DNA of 46,102 nucleotides from Candidatus Epulonipiscium sp. (GTDB taxonomy: Bacteria; Bacillota; Clostridia; Lachnospirales; Defluviitaleaceae), in assembly GCA_012519955.1 (NCBI GenBank), contig JAAYPH010000238.1, positions 1 through 46,102 of the forward strand, given 5' to 3'. The translations under genes were made by a program, and so were the position numbers. The notes beneath the pieces were generated by a model, which saw only the letters and a program-made list of their open reading frames with translations, had not been told where the DNA came from and searched no databases. The stretch's first letter is position 1; every line of letters begins with the position of its first letter. Positions 8,411 to 16,379 of the stretch are shown here, in pieces.

Positions 8411-8896
8411 ATGAATATTATCATAAGAGAATATCAAGACAAAGATATACCATCCATGATAGACGTTTGGAATGAAGTAGTGGAAGACGGGAACGCCTTT
8501 CCTCAAATAGAGAGCCTAACTTATGAACAGGCAAAAAATTTTTTTGCATCTCAGACCTATACCGGTGTAGCGGTGGATGGAGATGAGATCCTTGGTTTAT
8601 ATATTTTACATCCTAATAATATTGGACGCTGTGGTCATATATCCAATGCTTCTTATGCAGTAAAAAAAGGATGCAGAGGCCGAAGTATTGGAGAAAAATT
8701 AGTTAGGGATTCTATAAAGCAGGGAAGAAAGCATGGATTTAAGATACTTCAATTTAATGCAGTAGTTTCTACAAATACGGCAGCAATTCGATTGTATGAA
8801 AAAATAGGTTTCCATAAATTAGGTATAATCCCTGAGGGATTTATGATGAAAGATGGCAGTTACATAGATATTATACTGTATTATATTGAGCTATAA
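8411..8896 (+). CDS. GNAT-family N-acetyltransferase
   Basis: Acetyl-CoA-dependent acetyltransferase of the GNAT fold, 161 aa. The acetyl-CoA pyrophosphate loop is seen in GCRGRSIGEKLV (around 89-100), and the C-terminal region has the typical NTAAIRLYEKIGFHKLG pattern (around 122-138). The ATG is preceded by a GAGGGTTGATGAA region, a modest ribosome site. The acceptor substrate (small molecule or protein N-terminus) cannot be deduced. The UDG-like gene starts 28 bp downstream, so the two may be co-transcribed. Confidence 0.85.
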   Translation: MNIIIREYQDKDIPSMIDVWNEVVEDGNAFPQIESLTYEQAKNFFASQTYTGVAVDGDEILGLYILHPNNIGRCGHISNASYAVKKGCRGRSIGEKLVRDSIKQGRKHGFKILQFNAVVSTNTAAIRLYEKIGFHKLGIIPEGFMMKDGSYIDIILYYIEL

Positions 8897-8924
8897 TAAA
8901 ATAAAGAAAGAGGACAATTCAATT

Positions 8925-9560
8925 ATGAAAGGCTTAAGCCAATTCGTAGAAGAATTAGCAGCTATGGAAGTTACTCAGAATGTATTTAATCAGTACTCTT
9001 ATCAATTAGAGGAGAATTCCATAAGAAGGGAGAATCTTTTAATATACCTAAATCAGATGTACCAATTAAGACCTAAGGTTTTACTTGTAGGAGAAGCCCC
9101 GGGGTACAGAGGGTGCCGTCTAACGGGAGTTCCTTTTACCAGTGAGCATTTGCTTATGCATAATATGGATGGGTTAAATTTATTCGGCAGAGAAAACGGT
9201 TATAAGTTGGTTTCTGAGAACACCAAATTATTAAAGGAAGCTACGGCTACGATTATTTGGAGTACTCTTATTGAGCATAATCTTATTGCCTTAGGGTGGA
9301 ACGCTTTTCCTTTTCATCCCCATAAAAAGGATAATCCAGCCAGCAATAGAGCACCCTTTAAAAAAGAACTGGAGCTTGGGCAGAAACCCCTTCTACAGAT
9401 CATAGAATTATTTGGTATTAAAAAAATTATTGCTGTAGGGAATAAAGCAGAAGAGAATCTGAATAGCTTAGGAATAAGTTGTGATAAAGTAAGACATCCG
9501 GCTCAGGGCGGAAAAAATGAATTTGTAAAAGGCATGAAAGACTTGTTAAGTTCCATATAG
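8925..9560 (+). CDS. Uracil-DNA glycosylase superfamily protein
   Basis: Predicted DNA base-excision or related enzyme of the UDG fold, 211 aa. Motif 1 is GEAPG (56-60) followed by TGVPFTS, as in the family 4/5-like branch. NAFPFHPH (126-132) and the late RHPAQGG (190-196) complete the active-site signature. The start is set at ATG 8925, which follows AGAAAGAGG; an upstream TTG at 8886 inside the acetyltransferase gene is less likely. The bidirectional terminator at 9562-9595 follows at once. Substrate specificity (uracil or another damaged base) is not resolved by these motifs. Confidence 0.75.
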   Translation: MKGLSQFVEELAAMEVTQNVFNQYSYQLEENSIRRENLLIYLNQMYQLRPKVLLVGEAPGYRGCRLTGVPFTSEHLLMHNMDGLNLFGRENGYKLVSENTKLLKEATATIIWSTLIEHNLIALGWNAFPFHPHKKDNPASNRAPFKKELELGQKPLLQIIELFGIKKIIAVGNKAEENLNSLGISCDKVRHPAQGGKNEFVKGMKDLLSSI

Positions 9561-9561
9561 T

Positions 9562-9595
9562 AAAAACGGTACCTTATCTCAGGCACCGTTTTTTA
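9562..9595. terminator. Bidirectional terminator between UDG-like gene and ppiC-type gene
   Basis: AAAAACGGT (9562-9570) pairs with ACCGTTTTT (9585-9593), with a further CC/GG step. T-runs exist on both strands, serving the two convergent genes. Confidence 0.8.
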
Positions 9596-9603
9596 TTATA
9601 TAA

Positions 9604-10347
9604 TTAGTCAAGAATTTCTACTGAATATTTTTTCTTTAGTTCTTCTTGCTTTTCTATATATACTTCTTGTTGTTTGTTGAATAAGCATTGGTTTTTCACT
9701 TCATCTTTTACTTCTTCAAAGGAACTTTCCTTTGCTTCATTTACTTGATCCACTTTAATGATGTGATAGCCGAATTGAGTTTGAACAGGCTTACTGATTT
9801 CACCGGGTTCCATGGAAAAAGCAGCTTGTTCGAATTCGGGTACCATTTTACCTTGAGAGAATTCTCCAAGAGCACCGCCGCTATCTTTGGAAGGACATTT
9901 TGAGTATTTGCGGGCTGCATCAGAAAAATCCAAACCGTTATTAATTTCATCTAATATTTTCAATGCTTCTTCTTCACTATCAACTAAAATATGACTTGCA
10001 GCAACAGTTTTTGGTTGGGCAAAAATGGATTTATTTGCTTCAAAATATGCTCTGACTTCTTCATCGTCTACGGAAACGGAAGTCATTAATTTATTTGCAG
10101 CATACTGCATAAGCAGGGATTTCTTCATTTGCTCCAATACAACAACAAAGCTTTCTTCCTTATCGAATCCGTTTTCTAAAGCTTCAGAGTAAAGTAATTC
10201 TTGAGCAATGATTTCATTCAGTAATTGTTTTTGTCCGTAAGGACTTCTAAATTGTGCTCCACGCTGTCCTAAGTTTTGCATAAGTGAAAATACATCTGAC
10301 TCTTTGATTTCTCTGCCATCCACAATGGCTAATACCTTATTTTCCAT
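9604..10347 (-). CDS. Parvulin-type peptidyl-prolyl cis-trans isomerase (cytoplasmic)
   Basis: PpiC/SurA-like foldase, 247 aa. A SurA-N-like helical region (about 1-110) precedes the rotamase domain (about 115-210), which shows AASHILVDSEEEA, YSKCPSKDSGGALGEFSQGK and FGYHIIKVD. Most PrsA relatives in Bacillota are lipoproteins; this one has neither signal peptide nor lipobox (it starts MENKVLAIVDGREI), so it should act inside the cell, for instance on nascent or newly released proteins. The ATG follows AAAGGAG. It is convergent with the UDG-like gene and separated from the upstream minus-strand gene by a terminator. Confidence 0.88.
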   Translation of the reverse strand: MENKVLAIVDGREIKESDVFSLMQNLGQRGAQFRSPYGQKQLLNEIIAQELLYSEALENGFDKEESFVVVLEQMKKSLLMQYAANKLMTSVSVDDEEVRAYFEANKSIFAQPKTVAASHILVDSEEEALKILDEINNGLDFSDAARKYSKCPSKDSGGALGEFSQGKMVPEFEQAAFSMEPGEISKPVQTQFGYHIIKVDQVNEAKESSFEEVKDEVKNQCLFNKQQEVYIEKQEELKKKYSVEILD

Positions 10348-10431
10348 GAAATAATCTCCTTTGTTCTAATTAAGTATACACACAAGTGTAACATGAAATA
10401 CATAGAATGTAAAATAGAGTTTAAATAAAAG

Positions 10432-10467
10432 CAAAAAAGAAGTTAATAGGAACGAGTCCTATTAACT
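10432..10467 (-). terminator. Terminator of the 95-aa minus-strand gene
   Basis: AGTTAATAGGA (10441-10451) and TCCTATTAACT (10457-10467) form an 11-bp stem. Read on the minus strand, it is followed by TTCTTTTTT. Confidence 0.8.
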
Positions 10468-10486
10468 CCATTTATATTAACATATA

Positions 10487-10774
10487 TTAAGAATTGCAGC
10501 AGCGTTCTCTAAAGAGTGCCTCAATCACATCTTCAGGTTCAGCAATTACTTCACAGATACAATCGATATCAATAAATTTAATGTCTCCATTGGGGCTAGC
10601 GATGAGGAGATTGCCTTCAACACCAAGGATATCAACTTCTTCACATTTTCCGGATTTTAATACGATTACTACTTCTTCATCGATCAGTCTTTTTAAAATG
10701 TCTTTAATGCTGGCAGGCAATACGTTATTATTTTTATTTCTTCTTGCTCCCTGAACTTCCATTTTTCTTTTCAT
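10487..10774 (-). CDS. Small conserved-type protein of unknown function (95 aa)
   Basis: Not firmly recognised. The N-terminus is basic and Asn-rich, then come a helix (PASIKDILKRLIDEE) and an alternating hydrophobic stretch VVIVLKSGK...DILGVEGNLLIAS...IKFIDIDCICEV. That order resembles small Sm-like beta-barrel proteins of the DUF2642/YuzF kind associated with spores, but the match is by eye only. The ATG at 10774 is chosen because it follows AAGGAGGTG at ideal spacing; the GTG three codons earlier lies inside that site. A perfect Spo0A box (TTTGTCGAA on the minus strand, 10831-10839) sits 57 bp upstream. Transcription ends at its own terminator. Confidence 0.7.
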   Translation of the reverse strand: MKRKMEVQGARRNKNNNVLPASIKDILKRLIDEEVVIVLKSGKCEEVDILGVEGNLLIASPNGDIKFIDIDCICEVIAEPEDVIEALFRERCCNS

Positions 10775-10830
10775 ATTTATCACCTCCTTTGATACCAGTA
10801 TATGAATGGGTTTCGGACATGTTACAAAAA

Positions 10831-10839
10831 TTCGACAAA
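10831..10839 (-). promoter_or_regulatory. Spo0A box
   Basis: TTCGACAAA on the plus strand reads TTTGTCGAA on the minus strand, a complete 0A-box consensus (core TGTCGAA). It lies between the divergent 95-aa gene and the ydjG-like gene and is positioned to control the former. Confidence 0.55.
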
Positions 10840-10968
10840 AAAATTTACAATTTTCTAGCGCTAATAAAGACTAGAAGTATTCCAATATTTTTGATAAAAT
10901 ATGAAATACAGGGCAATACATAAAGGTGGAAAAAGGGCCTCGGAAATAAATGGAGAAGGAGAGTTTAG

Positions 10969-12000
10969 ATGGATTCAGTAAAAGGATATAAGTGTAGGAA
11001 TTGTGGAGGCGGCTTAGAATTTGATCCTGCTTCTCAAAAGTGGAAATGTGACTATTGTTTTAGTGAGTTTGGTAAACAAGAGATTGAAACAGAGGCTCCT
11101 GTGGAAGAAACTCTTGAGAAGACTATGCCTGATTTGGATTCTTATCATTGTACCAGTTGTGGAGCTGAATTGATTGCTGATACCACGACTTCTGCCACTT
11201 TCTGTTTATATTGCAGAAATCATAGTATTATTAAATCCAGATTTTCAGGGAAATTTAAGCCAAAGAGTCTTATTCCTTTTAAAATCACAAAGGCTCAAGC
11301 TGAAGAAATCTACAAAAACTGGATCAACAAGCGTCTATTTGCACCTAAGGAGTTTAAACGAAAAGAAGAAATTGAAAAGGTCACAGGAATATACGCTCCA
11401 TTTTGGCTGTTTAATTGTAAAGGCGAGGGTATGATTAGCGGAGAAGGAACTCGCACGAGGTCCTGGACCAGTGGTAATTATAATTATACACAAACTAAAT
11501 ATTATAAAGTGTTTCGCAGAGGAAGTGCAGAATATCATAAAGTTCCAGTAGATGCCTCAAAGAAATTGGATGATAAGTTTATGCATATGATTGAGCCATA
11601 CAATTATAATGATTTGACCGATTTTTCTATGAAATATATGTCCGGTTTTATGGCTGAAAAATATGATGTGGAAGCATCGGAAGCGGAAGGCGTTATGAAA
11701 GGCAGAGTAGAAAAATACATGGAAGAAAGACTAAAAGAAACCATAAGCAGCTATTCTTCTTTTGTTACCCATGACAAAAAGATATCTCTTTCAAATATTC
11801 GTGAAGAATATTCCATGCTGCCTATTTATCTTTTAAATAACAAATATAATGGGAAAGATCATATATTTATTGTGAATGGCCAAACAGGAAAAGTAGTAGG
11901 GGATACACCGATAAGTCGATCAAGGCAGTTTGCATTTATGGGGATTGTTTTTGCTATTGTATGGGTAATATCTGTGTTTGGAGGTGCCTTCTTTGCTTAA
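10969..12000 (+). CDS. Zinc-ribbon membrane protein, YdjG-like
   Basis: Resembles B. subtilis YdjG, a membrane anchor of the PspA envelope-stress complex. Two N-terminal zinc ribbons are visible: CRNCGGGLEF with CDYC (about residues 9-33), and CTSCGAEL with CLYC (about 60-82). A middle region of about 200 residues follows, and the C-terminus has a hydrophobic segment (FAFMGIVFAIVWVISVFGGAFFA). 343 aa. It overlaps the YdjH-like gene by 8 bp, so the two are translationally coupled. The partner genes (PspA-like, YdjI-like) lie about 8.4 kb downstream instead of adjacent as in B. subtilis. Confidence 0.8.
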   Translation: MDSVKGYKCRNCGGGLEFDPASQKWKCDYCFSEFGKQEIETEAPVEETLEKTMPDLDSYHCTSCGAELIADTTTSATFCLYCRNHSIIKSRFSGKFKPKSLIPFKITKAQAEEIYKNWINKRLFAPKEFKRKEEIEKVTGIYAPFWLFNCKGEGMISGEGTRTRSWTSGNYNYTQTKYYKVFRRGSAEYHKVPVDASKKLDDKFMHMIEPYNYNDLTDFSMKYMSGFMAEKYDVEASEAEGVMKGRVEKYMEERLKETISSYSSFVTHDKKISLSNIREEYSMLPIYLLNNKYNGKDHIFIVNGQTGKVVGDTPISRSRQFAFMGIVFAIVWVISVFGGAFFA

Positions 12001-12811
12001 AAAATTAAATGCTTTTCTGATTGCTTTCATATTTATTGTTATTAGTCAATTTAGTACCATTGCCGGAGAATTAAATAATGTTAAAGATTATTTAGATTAT
12101 CTGACAGATGAAGAAGAAAGTTTATTACAAGAGTCTATTGATAGTGTAAAAACGGACTATAGTCTTGATGCTGTAATCGTGATTACGGATGATACAGAAG
12201 GCAAATCTTCTATGGAATTTGCCGATGATTATTATGATTATAATGGTTATGGCGTTGGCAGTGATGCTTCAGGGTTATTAATGTTAGTTAACATGGACCA
12301 AAGGGAAGTCTGGATCTCTACAACCGGTAAAGCGATTGATATCTTTACGGACAGCAGAATTGCTGAAATGGTAAATCATGTGATAAGTCCTCTTTCAGAT
12401 GGCAACTATTTTGAAGCTTCTAATGCTTTTATTGACGATATAAAATCCTATGCTGAAATGGGTGTACCTCAGGGACAGCACAGGGTAGAAGGCGAACCTT
12501 ATTATAAAACAACATATTTTGACAGAGTTCTTAAGTTAATGAAATCTTTCTATGTATATCTTATAGCCTTTGTTATCTCTGGAATTGCTACAATATTAGT
12601 TTCTCTTTCTAGTAAGGGTTCCGTTACAATAAATAACCATACCTATGAAGGTAAAGGTTCTTTTGCGCTTTCAAGTAGTAGAGATGACTTTTTAAGAGAA
12701 ACAACAACAAAGACACGAATTCAGACGAATTCCGATTCCGGAGGCTCATCAAGCAGTGTCCATAGCGGCAGCAGTGGAACTACCCATGGCGGCGGTGGCG
12801 GAAAATTTTAA
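11993..12811 (+). CDS. TPM-domain membrane protein, YdjH/YgcG-like
   Basis: A TPM phosphatase-like domain (about 25-155 of 272 aa) is preceded by a signal/anchor segment (MLKKLNAFLIAFIFIVISQF). It is followed by a membrane helix (YVYLIAFVISGIATILVSL) and a Ser/Gly-rich tail ending GGGGGKF, the usual YgcG/YdjH architecture. The start is assigned to TTG 11993, correctly spaced from GGAGGTG at 11980-11986 inside the upstream gene. In B. subtilis the YdjG-YdjH pair recruits PspA and YdjI to the membrane, and that role is inferred here from order and architecture. Confidence 0.8.
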   Translation: MLKKLNAFLIAFIFIVISQFSTIAGELNNVKDYLDYLTDEEESLLQESIDSVKTDYSLDAVIVITDDTEGKSSMEFADDYYDYNGYGVGSDASGLLMLVNMDQREVWISTTGKAIDIFTDSRIAEMVNHVISPLSDGNYFEASNAFIDDIKSYAEMGVPQGQHRVEGEPYYKTTYFDRVLKLMKSFYVYLIAFVISGIATILVSLSSKGSVTINNHTYEGKGSFALSSSRDDFLRETTTKTRIQTNSDSGGSSSSVHSGSSGTTHGGGGGKF

Positions 12812-12821
12812 TTTATCAAAG

Positions 12822-12860
12822 GAGACTTACTTAGTGTAAATCAAGTAAGCCTCTTTTTTT
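12822..12860 (+). terminator. Terminator after the ydjH-like gene
   Basis: GAGACTTACTT (12822-12832) pairs with AAGTAAGCCTC (12843-12853) with one mismatch, followed by seven T residues. A family B repeat starts at the end of this T-run. Confidence 0.8.
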
Positions 12861-12944
12861 ATTACATAGGAAATTCGTCTGAATTTCTTTATGTAATTAA
12901 AAGTCCTACGGGATTGCATAGGAAATGCCTCTGATTTCCTGGCA
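12861..12944 (+). repeat. Family B intergenic repeat, copy 1 (partial)
   Basis: A hairpin with arms starting ATTACATAGGAAATTC (12861-12876) and ending ATGTAAT (12891-12897) is followed by TAAAAGTCCT, then a second, less perfect TGCATAGGAAAT / ATTTCCTGGCA hairpin (12914-12941). It matches the hairpin and first bases of the copies at 30660 and 43803 but lacks their GC-rich core. The outer stem pair is A-T here where the other copies have G-C. Confidence 0.6.
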
Positions 12945-13017
12945 TTAAATAATTAAGTATTAAGATGTTTTAATAAAAATTGGCTGTACCCTAAATATTT
13001 TATAGCATTTTTCTTTA

Positions 13018-13026
13018 TGCTATAAT
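13018..13026 (+). promoter_or_regulatory. Extended -10 promoter before the radical SAM gene
   Basis: TGCTATAAT provides a TGn extension and a perfect TATAAT about 30 bp upstream of the start. No good -35 hexamer is seen, as is usual for extended -10 promoters. Confidence 0.5.
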
Positions 13027-13055
13027 AAATAAAACGATAAAAATACATAAAGGTT

Positions 13056-14039
13056 GTGAAATATTTGGATGACAGCATGATCAATATGGAACACTTATAT
13101 AGAAAGTATTCAGATTATCTAAAAGAAAAATACGGTGAAAAAGTATATAAGCTTCCTATAAATCTCCCCGTTACTTGTCCAAATAGAGACGGAGTAGCAG
13201 GATGTGGGGGATGTACTTTCTGCGGAGACGAAGGAGCGGGGTTTGAAAATTTGTCTAATCTTATACCCGTTTCCGAGCAAATTCATAAAAACAAAGCATA
13301 TATTAGCAAGAAGTACAAGGCAAGAAAATTTATTGCCTATTTCCAAAACTTTAGCAATACCTATATGCCTTTTGATACTTTTAAAGATGTTATGGAGCAG
13401 GCTGCTAAAGAAGATATCGTTCAGCTGGCGATTTCTACTAGGCCGGATTGTATCAGAGAAGAATATTTGCAATTTTTATTGGAGTTAAAGAATAAATATA
13501 ATATTGATATTGCAATAGAGCTGGGGCTTCAGACAGTCAATTGCCATTCTCTCATTAAAATCAATCGGGGGCATACTTTGGCTGAATTTATTGATGCGGT
13601 ACTTAGAATAAAAAAATATGGTTTTGAAATATGCGCTCATTTAATCTTAAACCTTCCCTGGGATACAAGAATAGATGTTATAGAAAGTGCAAAAATTCTG
13701 TCAGCCCTTTCTATAGACCAAGTTAAGCTTCATTCTTTATATATTGTAGAGAATACAGTCATGGGTGAACAATTTAAGAACAAAGAATTTAATATGATAT
13801 CCCTTGAAGAGTACAAAAGAAGAGTGATAGATTTTCTTGAATATCTTTCCCCTCATATTGTAGTTCAAAGGCTAATAGGAAGGGCTCCTGAGGAAAACAC
13901 TTTATTTGTTAATTGGAATACGAGTTGGTGGAAGATTAGAGATGAAATAGAAGCAGAGATGAGAGCAAACAATCACTATCAAGGACGGCTGTGTAACTAT
14001 CTCAACGGAAAATCTGTACGGCATTTTTTTGAACACTAA
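13056..14039 (+). CDS. Radical SAM protein, YhcC/YtqA (TIGR01212) family
   Basis: Predicted iron-sulfur radical SAM enzyme of the TIGR01212 family, up to 327 aa. The cluster motif has the family's long spacing: Cys in TCPNRDGVAG, then CGGCTFC, giving C-x11-C-x2-C with an additional Cys in between. Family members have an Elp3-like radical SAM core; their substrate is not well established. The start is uncertain: GTG 13056 is the longest, but TTG 13065, ATG 13077 and ATG 13086 are possible, and the AAAGG at 13049-13053 is poorly spaced for most of them. The HD-GYP gene follows after 13 bp, so the two form an operon. Confidence 0.85.
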   Translation: MKYLDDSMINMEHLYRKYSDYLKEKYGEKVYKLPINLPVTCPNRDGVAGCGGCTFCGDEGAGFENLSNLIPVSEQIHKNKAYISKKYKARKFIAYFQNFSNTYMPFDTFKDVMEQAAKEDIVQLAISTRPDCIREEYLQFLLELKNKYNIDIAIELGLQTVNCHSLIKINRGHTLAEFIDAVLRIKKYGFEICAHLILNLPWDTRIDVIESAKILSALSIDQVKLHSLYIVENTVMGEQFKNKEFNMISLEEYKRRVIDFLEYLSPHIVVQRLIGRAPEENTLFVNWNTSWWKIRDEIEAEMRANNHYQGRLCNYLNGKSVRHFFEH

Positions 14040-14052
14040 GGGGGATGCATTC

Positions 14053-15312
14053 ATGACAGGAAAAATAAAAATATCCTTGTTTGAAATGATGCTTACGCTC
14101 TCTACGGTAATTGACTTTATGAGTGTAGAAATGAATCATCATCAACTTCGGGTTGCTTATATTGCATATCGTATTGGTGTAGAAATGGGGCTATCTGAAG
14201 AACAGCTGGTTGACATGATTATGGCATCCTTGATTCACGATATCGGTGCCCTTTCTCTGCAGGAAAGAATAGATACCTTTCACTTTGAAGTGAAAAATCC
14301 TCATCGACATACAGAAATCGGATATAAATTAGTCCGACAGTTTGAACCTCTTAAAAAGGTCGCTAAGATTATTCGATACCATCATGAAAACTGGAGTGGG
14401 TGGGCAGAATCTGGTAGCAGTATTATTCCGATAGAAAGCTATATTATTCATTTAGCAGACAGAGTAGAGATATTGATTAGGAAAGATGAAGAAATTTTAG
14501 GTCAAAAGGATAGAATCCTCTCAAAAGTTTTAAATTCAACAAAGACTAAATTTTTGCCTCAAGCCCTGGAAGCTTTAAAAGCGGTCGCAGAAAAAGAGCA
14601 TTTTTGGCTGGAAGCTGTTTCTGAGTATATTAAGCCTATTTTATCCAAGGCAGTAACTTATCCTGCTATTGAGCTTACTTTAAATGATTTTGACAATATG
14701 GCAAAGTTGTTTGGCCAGGTGATTGATTTTCGAAGTCGATTTACCGCAACCCATTCCAGCGGCGTAGCCATTACTTCGGAAATGCTGGGAAGGTTACTGG
14801 GCCTAAAAGAGGAAACTTGTAAGCTTCTACATACAGCAGGATATCTTCATGATTTGGGGAAGTTGGTCATTCCTATTGAGATATTGGAAAAACCGGGGAA
14901 ATTATCAAAAGAGGAGTTTAATATAATAAAAAGTCACTCCTTTTATACCTATTATATTTTAGAAACCTTTGAGAGTTTGGAAGATGTCCGTACATGGGCT
15001 GCATTTCATCACGAACGTTTAAATGGAGGAGGATATCCCTTTCACATTAATGAAGATAAGATCTCTTTTGAAGCTAGGATTGTAGGTGTCGCGGATGTTT
15101 TTACCGCATTAACGGAGGATAGACCTTATCGACAGGGAATGGAGAAAAATGACGTATTATCTATCCTTGACGAAATGGGAAAGAAAAATGAATTGGATCA
15201 TAGAATCATTGCCTGTTTAGCTGAGCATTACGACGAGATTAACGAAGTAAGAAGTGCTGCGCAGAAAAAGGCTTTAAAACGCTATAAAGATTTCTTCTAT
15301 GCAGATTATTGA
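14053..15312 (+). CDS. Tandem HD / HD-GYP domain protein
   Basis: Predicted cyclic-di-GMP phosphodiesterase or related phosphohydrolase, 419 aa and soluble. The N-terminal half (about 1-170) carries a full HD pattern (NHHQLRV, LIHDIGAL, HRHTEIG, YHHENWSGW, HLADRVE) but its GYP segment is degenerate. The C-terminal half (about 215-400) is a canonical HD-GYP domain: HSSGVA, YLHDLGKL, KSHSFYT, FHHERLNGGGYP, VADVFTALTEDRPYR. ATG 14053 is chosen because AAGGGGG precedes it; a frame extending to 14029 has no site. A PilZ protein encoded 2.3 kb downstream suggests a local c-di-GMP theme. Confidence 0.88.
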   Translation: MTGKIKISLFEMMLTLSTVIDFMSVEMNHHQLRVAYIAYRIGVEMGLSEEQLVDMIMASLIHDIGALSLQERIDTFHFEVKNPHRHTEIGYKLVRQFEPLKKVAKIIRYHHENWSGWAESGSSIIPIESYIIHLADRVEILIRKDEEILGQKDRILSKVLNSTKTKFLPQALEALKAVAEKEHFWLEAVSEYIKPILSKAVTYPAIELTLNDFDNMAKLFGQVIDFRSRFTATHSSGVAITSEMLGRLLGLKEETCKLLHTAGYLHDLGKLVIPIEILEKPGKLSKEEFNIIKSHSFYTYYILETFESLEDVRTWAAFHHERLNGGGYPFHINEDKISFEARIVGVADVFTALTEDRPYRQGMEKNDVLSILDEMGKKNELDHRIIACLAEHYDEINEVRSAAQKKALKRYKDFFYADY

Positions 15313-15355
15313 GATGAAAGAATTAACATGGATTCCCATGATAGAAGCATATAAT

Positions 15356-15385
15356 AAGACAGAACCTATGGATCTGTCTTTTTTG
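15356..15385 (+). terminator. Terminator after the HD-GYP gene
   Basis: AAGACAGA (15356-15363) pairs perfectly with TCTGTCTT (15373-15380), followed by TTTTTTG. Confidence 0.8.
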
Positions 15386-15406
15386 TTTCTATGAAGGGGT
15401 GCCAAA

Positions 15407-16306
15407 ATGAAAAGAAGAAGGAAAAAAATAATAAGAAAAAGGAGAGGAAGATATGATACCCTATATCTTCTTTTGATATTCATTTTATTAATGAGTATTT
15501 TTCTCATGAGAAAATGTGTTTATAAAGACAGTAAAAAGCTTCCGACGTTGATTGAAAAAGCAGCAGCCTTTAATATCTCGGGGGATATTTTATATGAGCT
15601 GAAAAAGATTTCAGAAGTAACAGGAACAGATTTTATTGAAGCGATTGTATTTTATTCTTTCGAAAATGATTTCATCGTAGAAGAAAACAGTACGATTGAT
15701 CAGAAAGAACTTTTTAAATTCTGTATGGAAGATATTAATAAGATTAGAAAAAAACATAATAAAAAAGACGTACAAAAAATTTATACCATATATCAGCAGG
15801 CATTAATGGATGTTAAAGTCTTTCCTATTCCTGATACAGGCGAATATATTTATGCCGATTCATGGGGAGCAGCCAGAGATTACGGCGGCAAAAGAAAACA
15901 TTTAGGAACAGATATTATTGATGCGCATAATAAAAGGGGAAGTATACCAATTGTCAGCATGACGGATGGAATTGTTGAGCAAATGGGATGGAATGAGAAG
16001 GGTGGATGGAGAGTAGGGATTAGAGCTCCCAGTGGAGCATATTTTTACTATGCTCATTTAGATTCCTATTCTTCTGAGATCAGCGAAGGGAAGGAAATCA
16101 AATCAGGACAGTGTTTAGGATATATGGGGGATTCGGGATATGGGAAAGATCCCGGTACTGTAGGAAATTTTCCGGTTCATCTGCATTTGGGCATTATGCT
16201 GGATGTTTCTTTTTCAAAGGAAGAGTTGTGGATCAACCCCTATTCTATCCTTAAGTTTGCAGAGTATAATAAAATCACTTGGAATTCGCCGGATGAAAAC
16301 TCTTAG
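15407..16306 (+). CDS. Membrane-anchored M23 family metallopeptidase
   Basis: Peptidoglycan endopeptidase-type protein of 299 aa. A very basic N-terminus (KRRRKKIIRKRRGR) precedes one membrane segment (about 19-37), leaving the rest outside the cell. The LytM/M23 domain (about 150-290) shows the zinc ligands in HLGTDIID, YAHLDSY and VHLHLGIM. It would hydrolyse peptide cross-links during growth, division or sporulation. The ATG follows AAGGGG. It sits after a terminator, 20 bp from the stem end, so its promoter must be close to or inside the preceding region. Confidence 0.85.
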   Translation: MKRRRKKIIRKRRGRYDTLYLLLIFILLMSIFLMRKCVYKDSKKLPTLIEKAAAFNISGDILYELKKISEVTGTDFIEAIVFYSFENDFIVEENSTIDQKELFKFCMEDINKIRKKHNKKDVQKIYTIYQQALMDVKVFPIPDTGEYIYADSWGAARDYGGKRKHLGTDIIDAHNKRGSIPIVSMTDGIVEQMGWNEKGGWRVGIRAPSGAYFYYAHLDSYSSEISEGKEIKSGQCLGYMGDSGYGKDPGTVGNFPVHLHLGIMLDVSFSKEELWINPYSILKFAEYNKITWNSPDENS

Positions 16307-16327
16307 GGTTACGTTTCAGCATGAATA

Positions 16328-16336
16328 TGATATAAT
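16328..16336 (+). promoter_or_regulatory. Extended -10 promoter before the phosphoesterase gene
   Basis: TGATATAAT combines a TGn extension with a perfect TATAAT at 16331-16336, 44 bp before the ATG at 16380. No convincing -35 hexamer was seen. Confidence 0.5.
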
Positions 16337-16379
16337 CTAACAGTTAAGAAATTTTCGATATACAAGGAAGAGGGATTTT

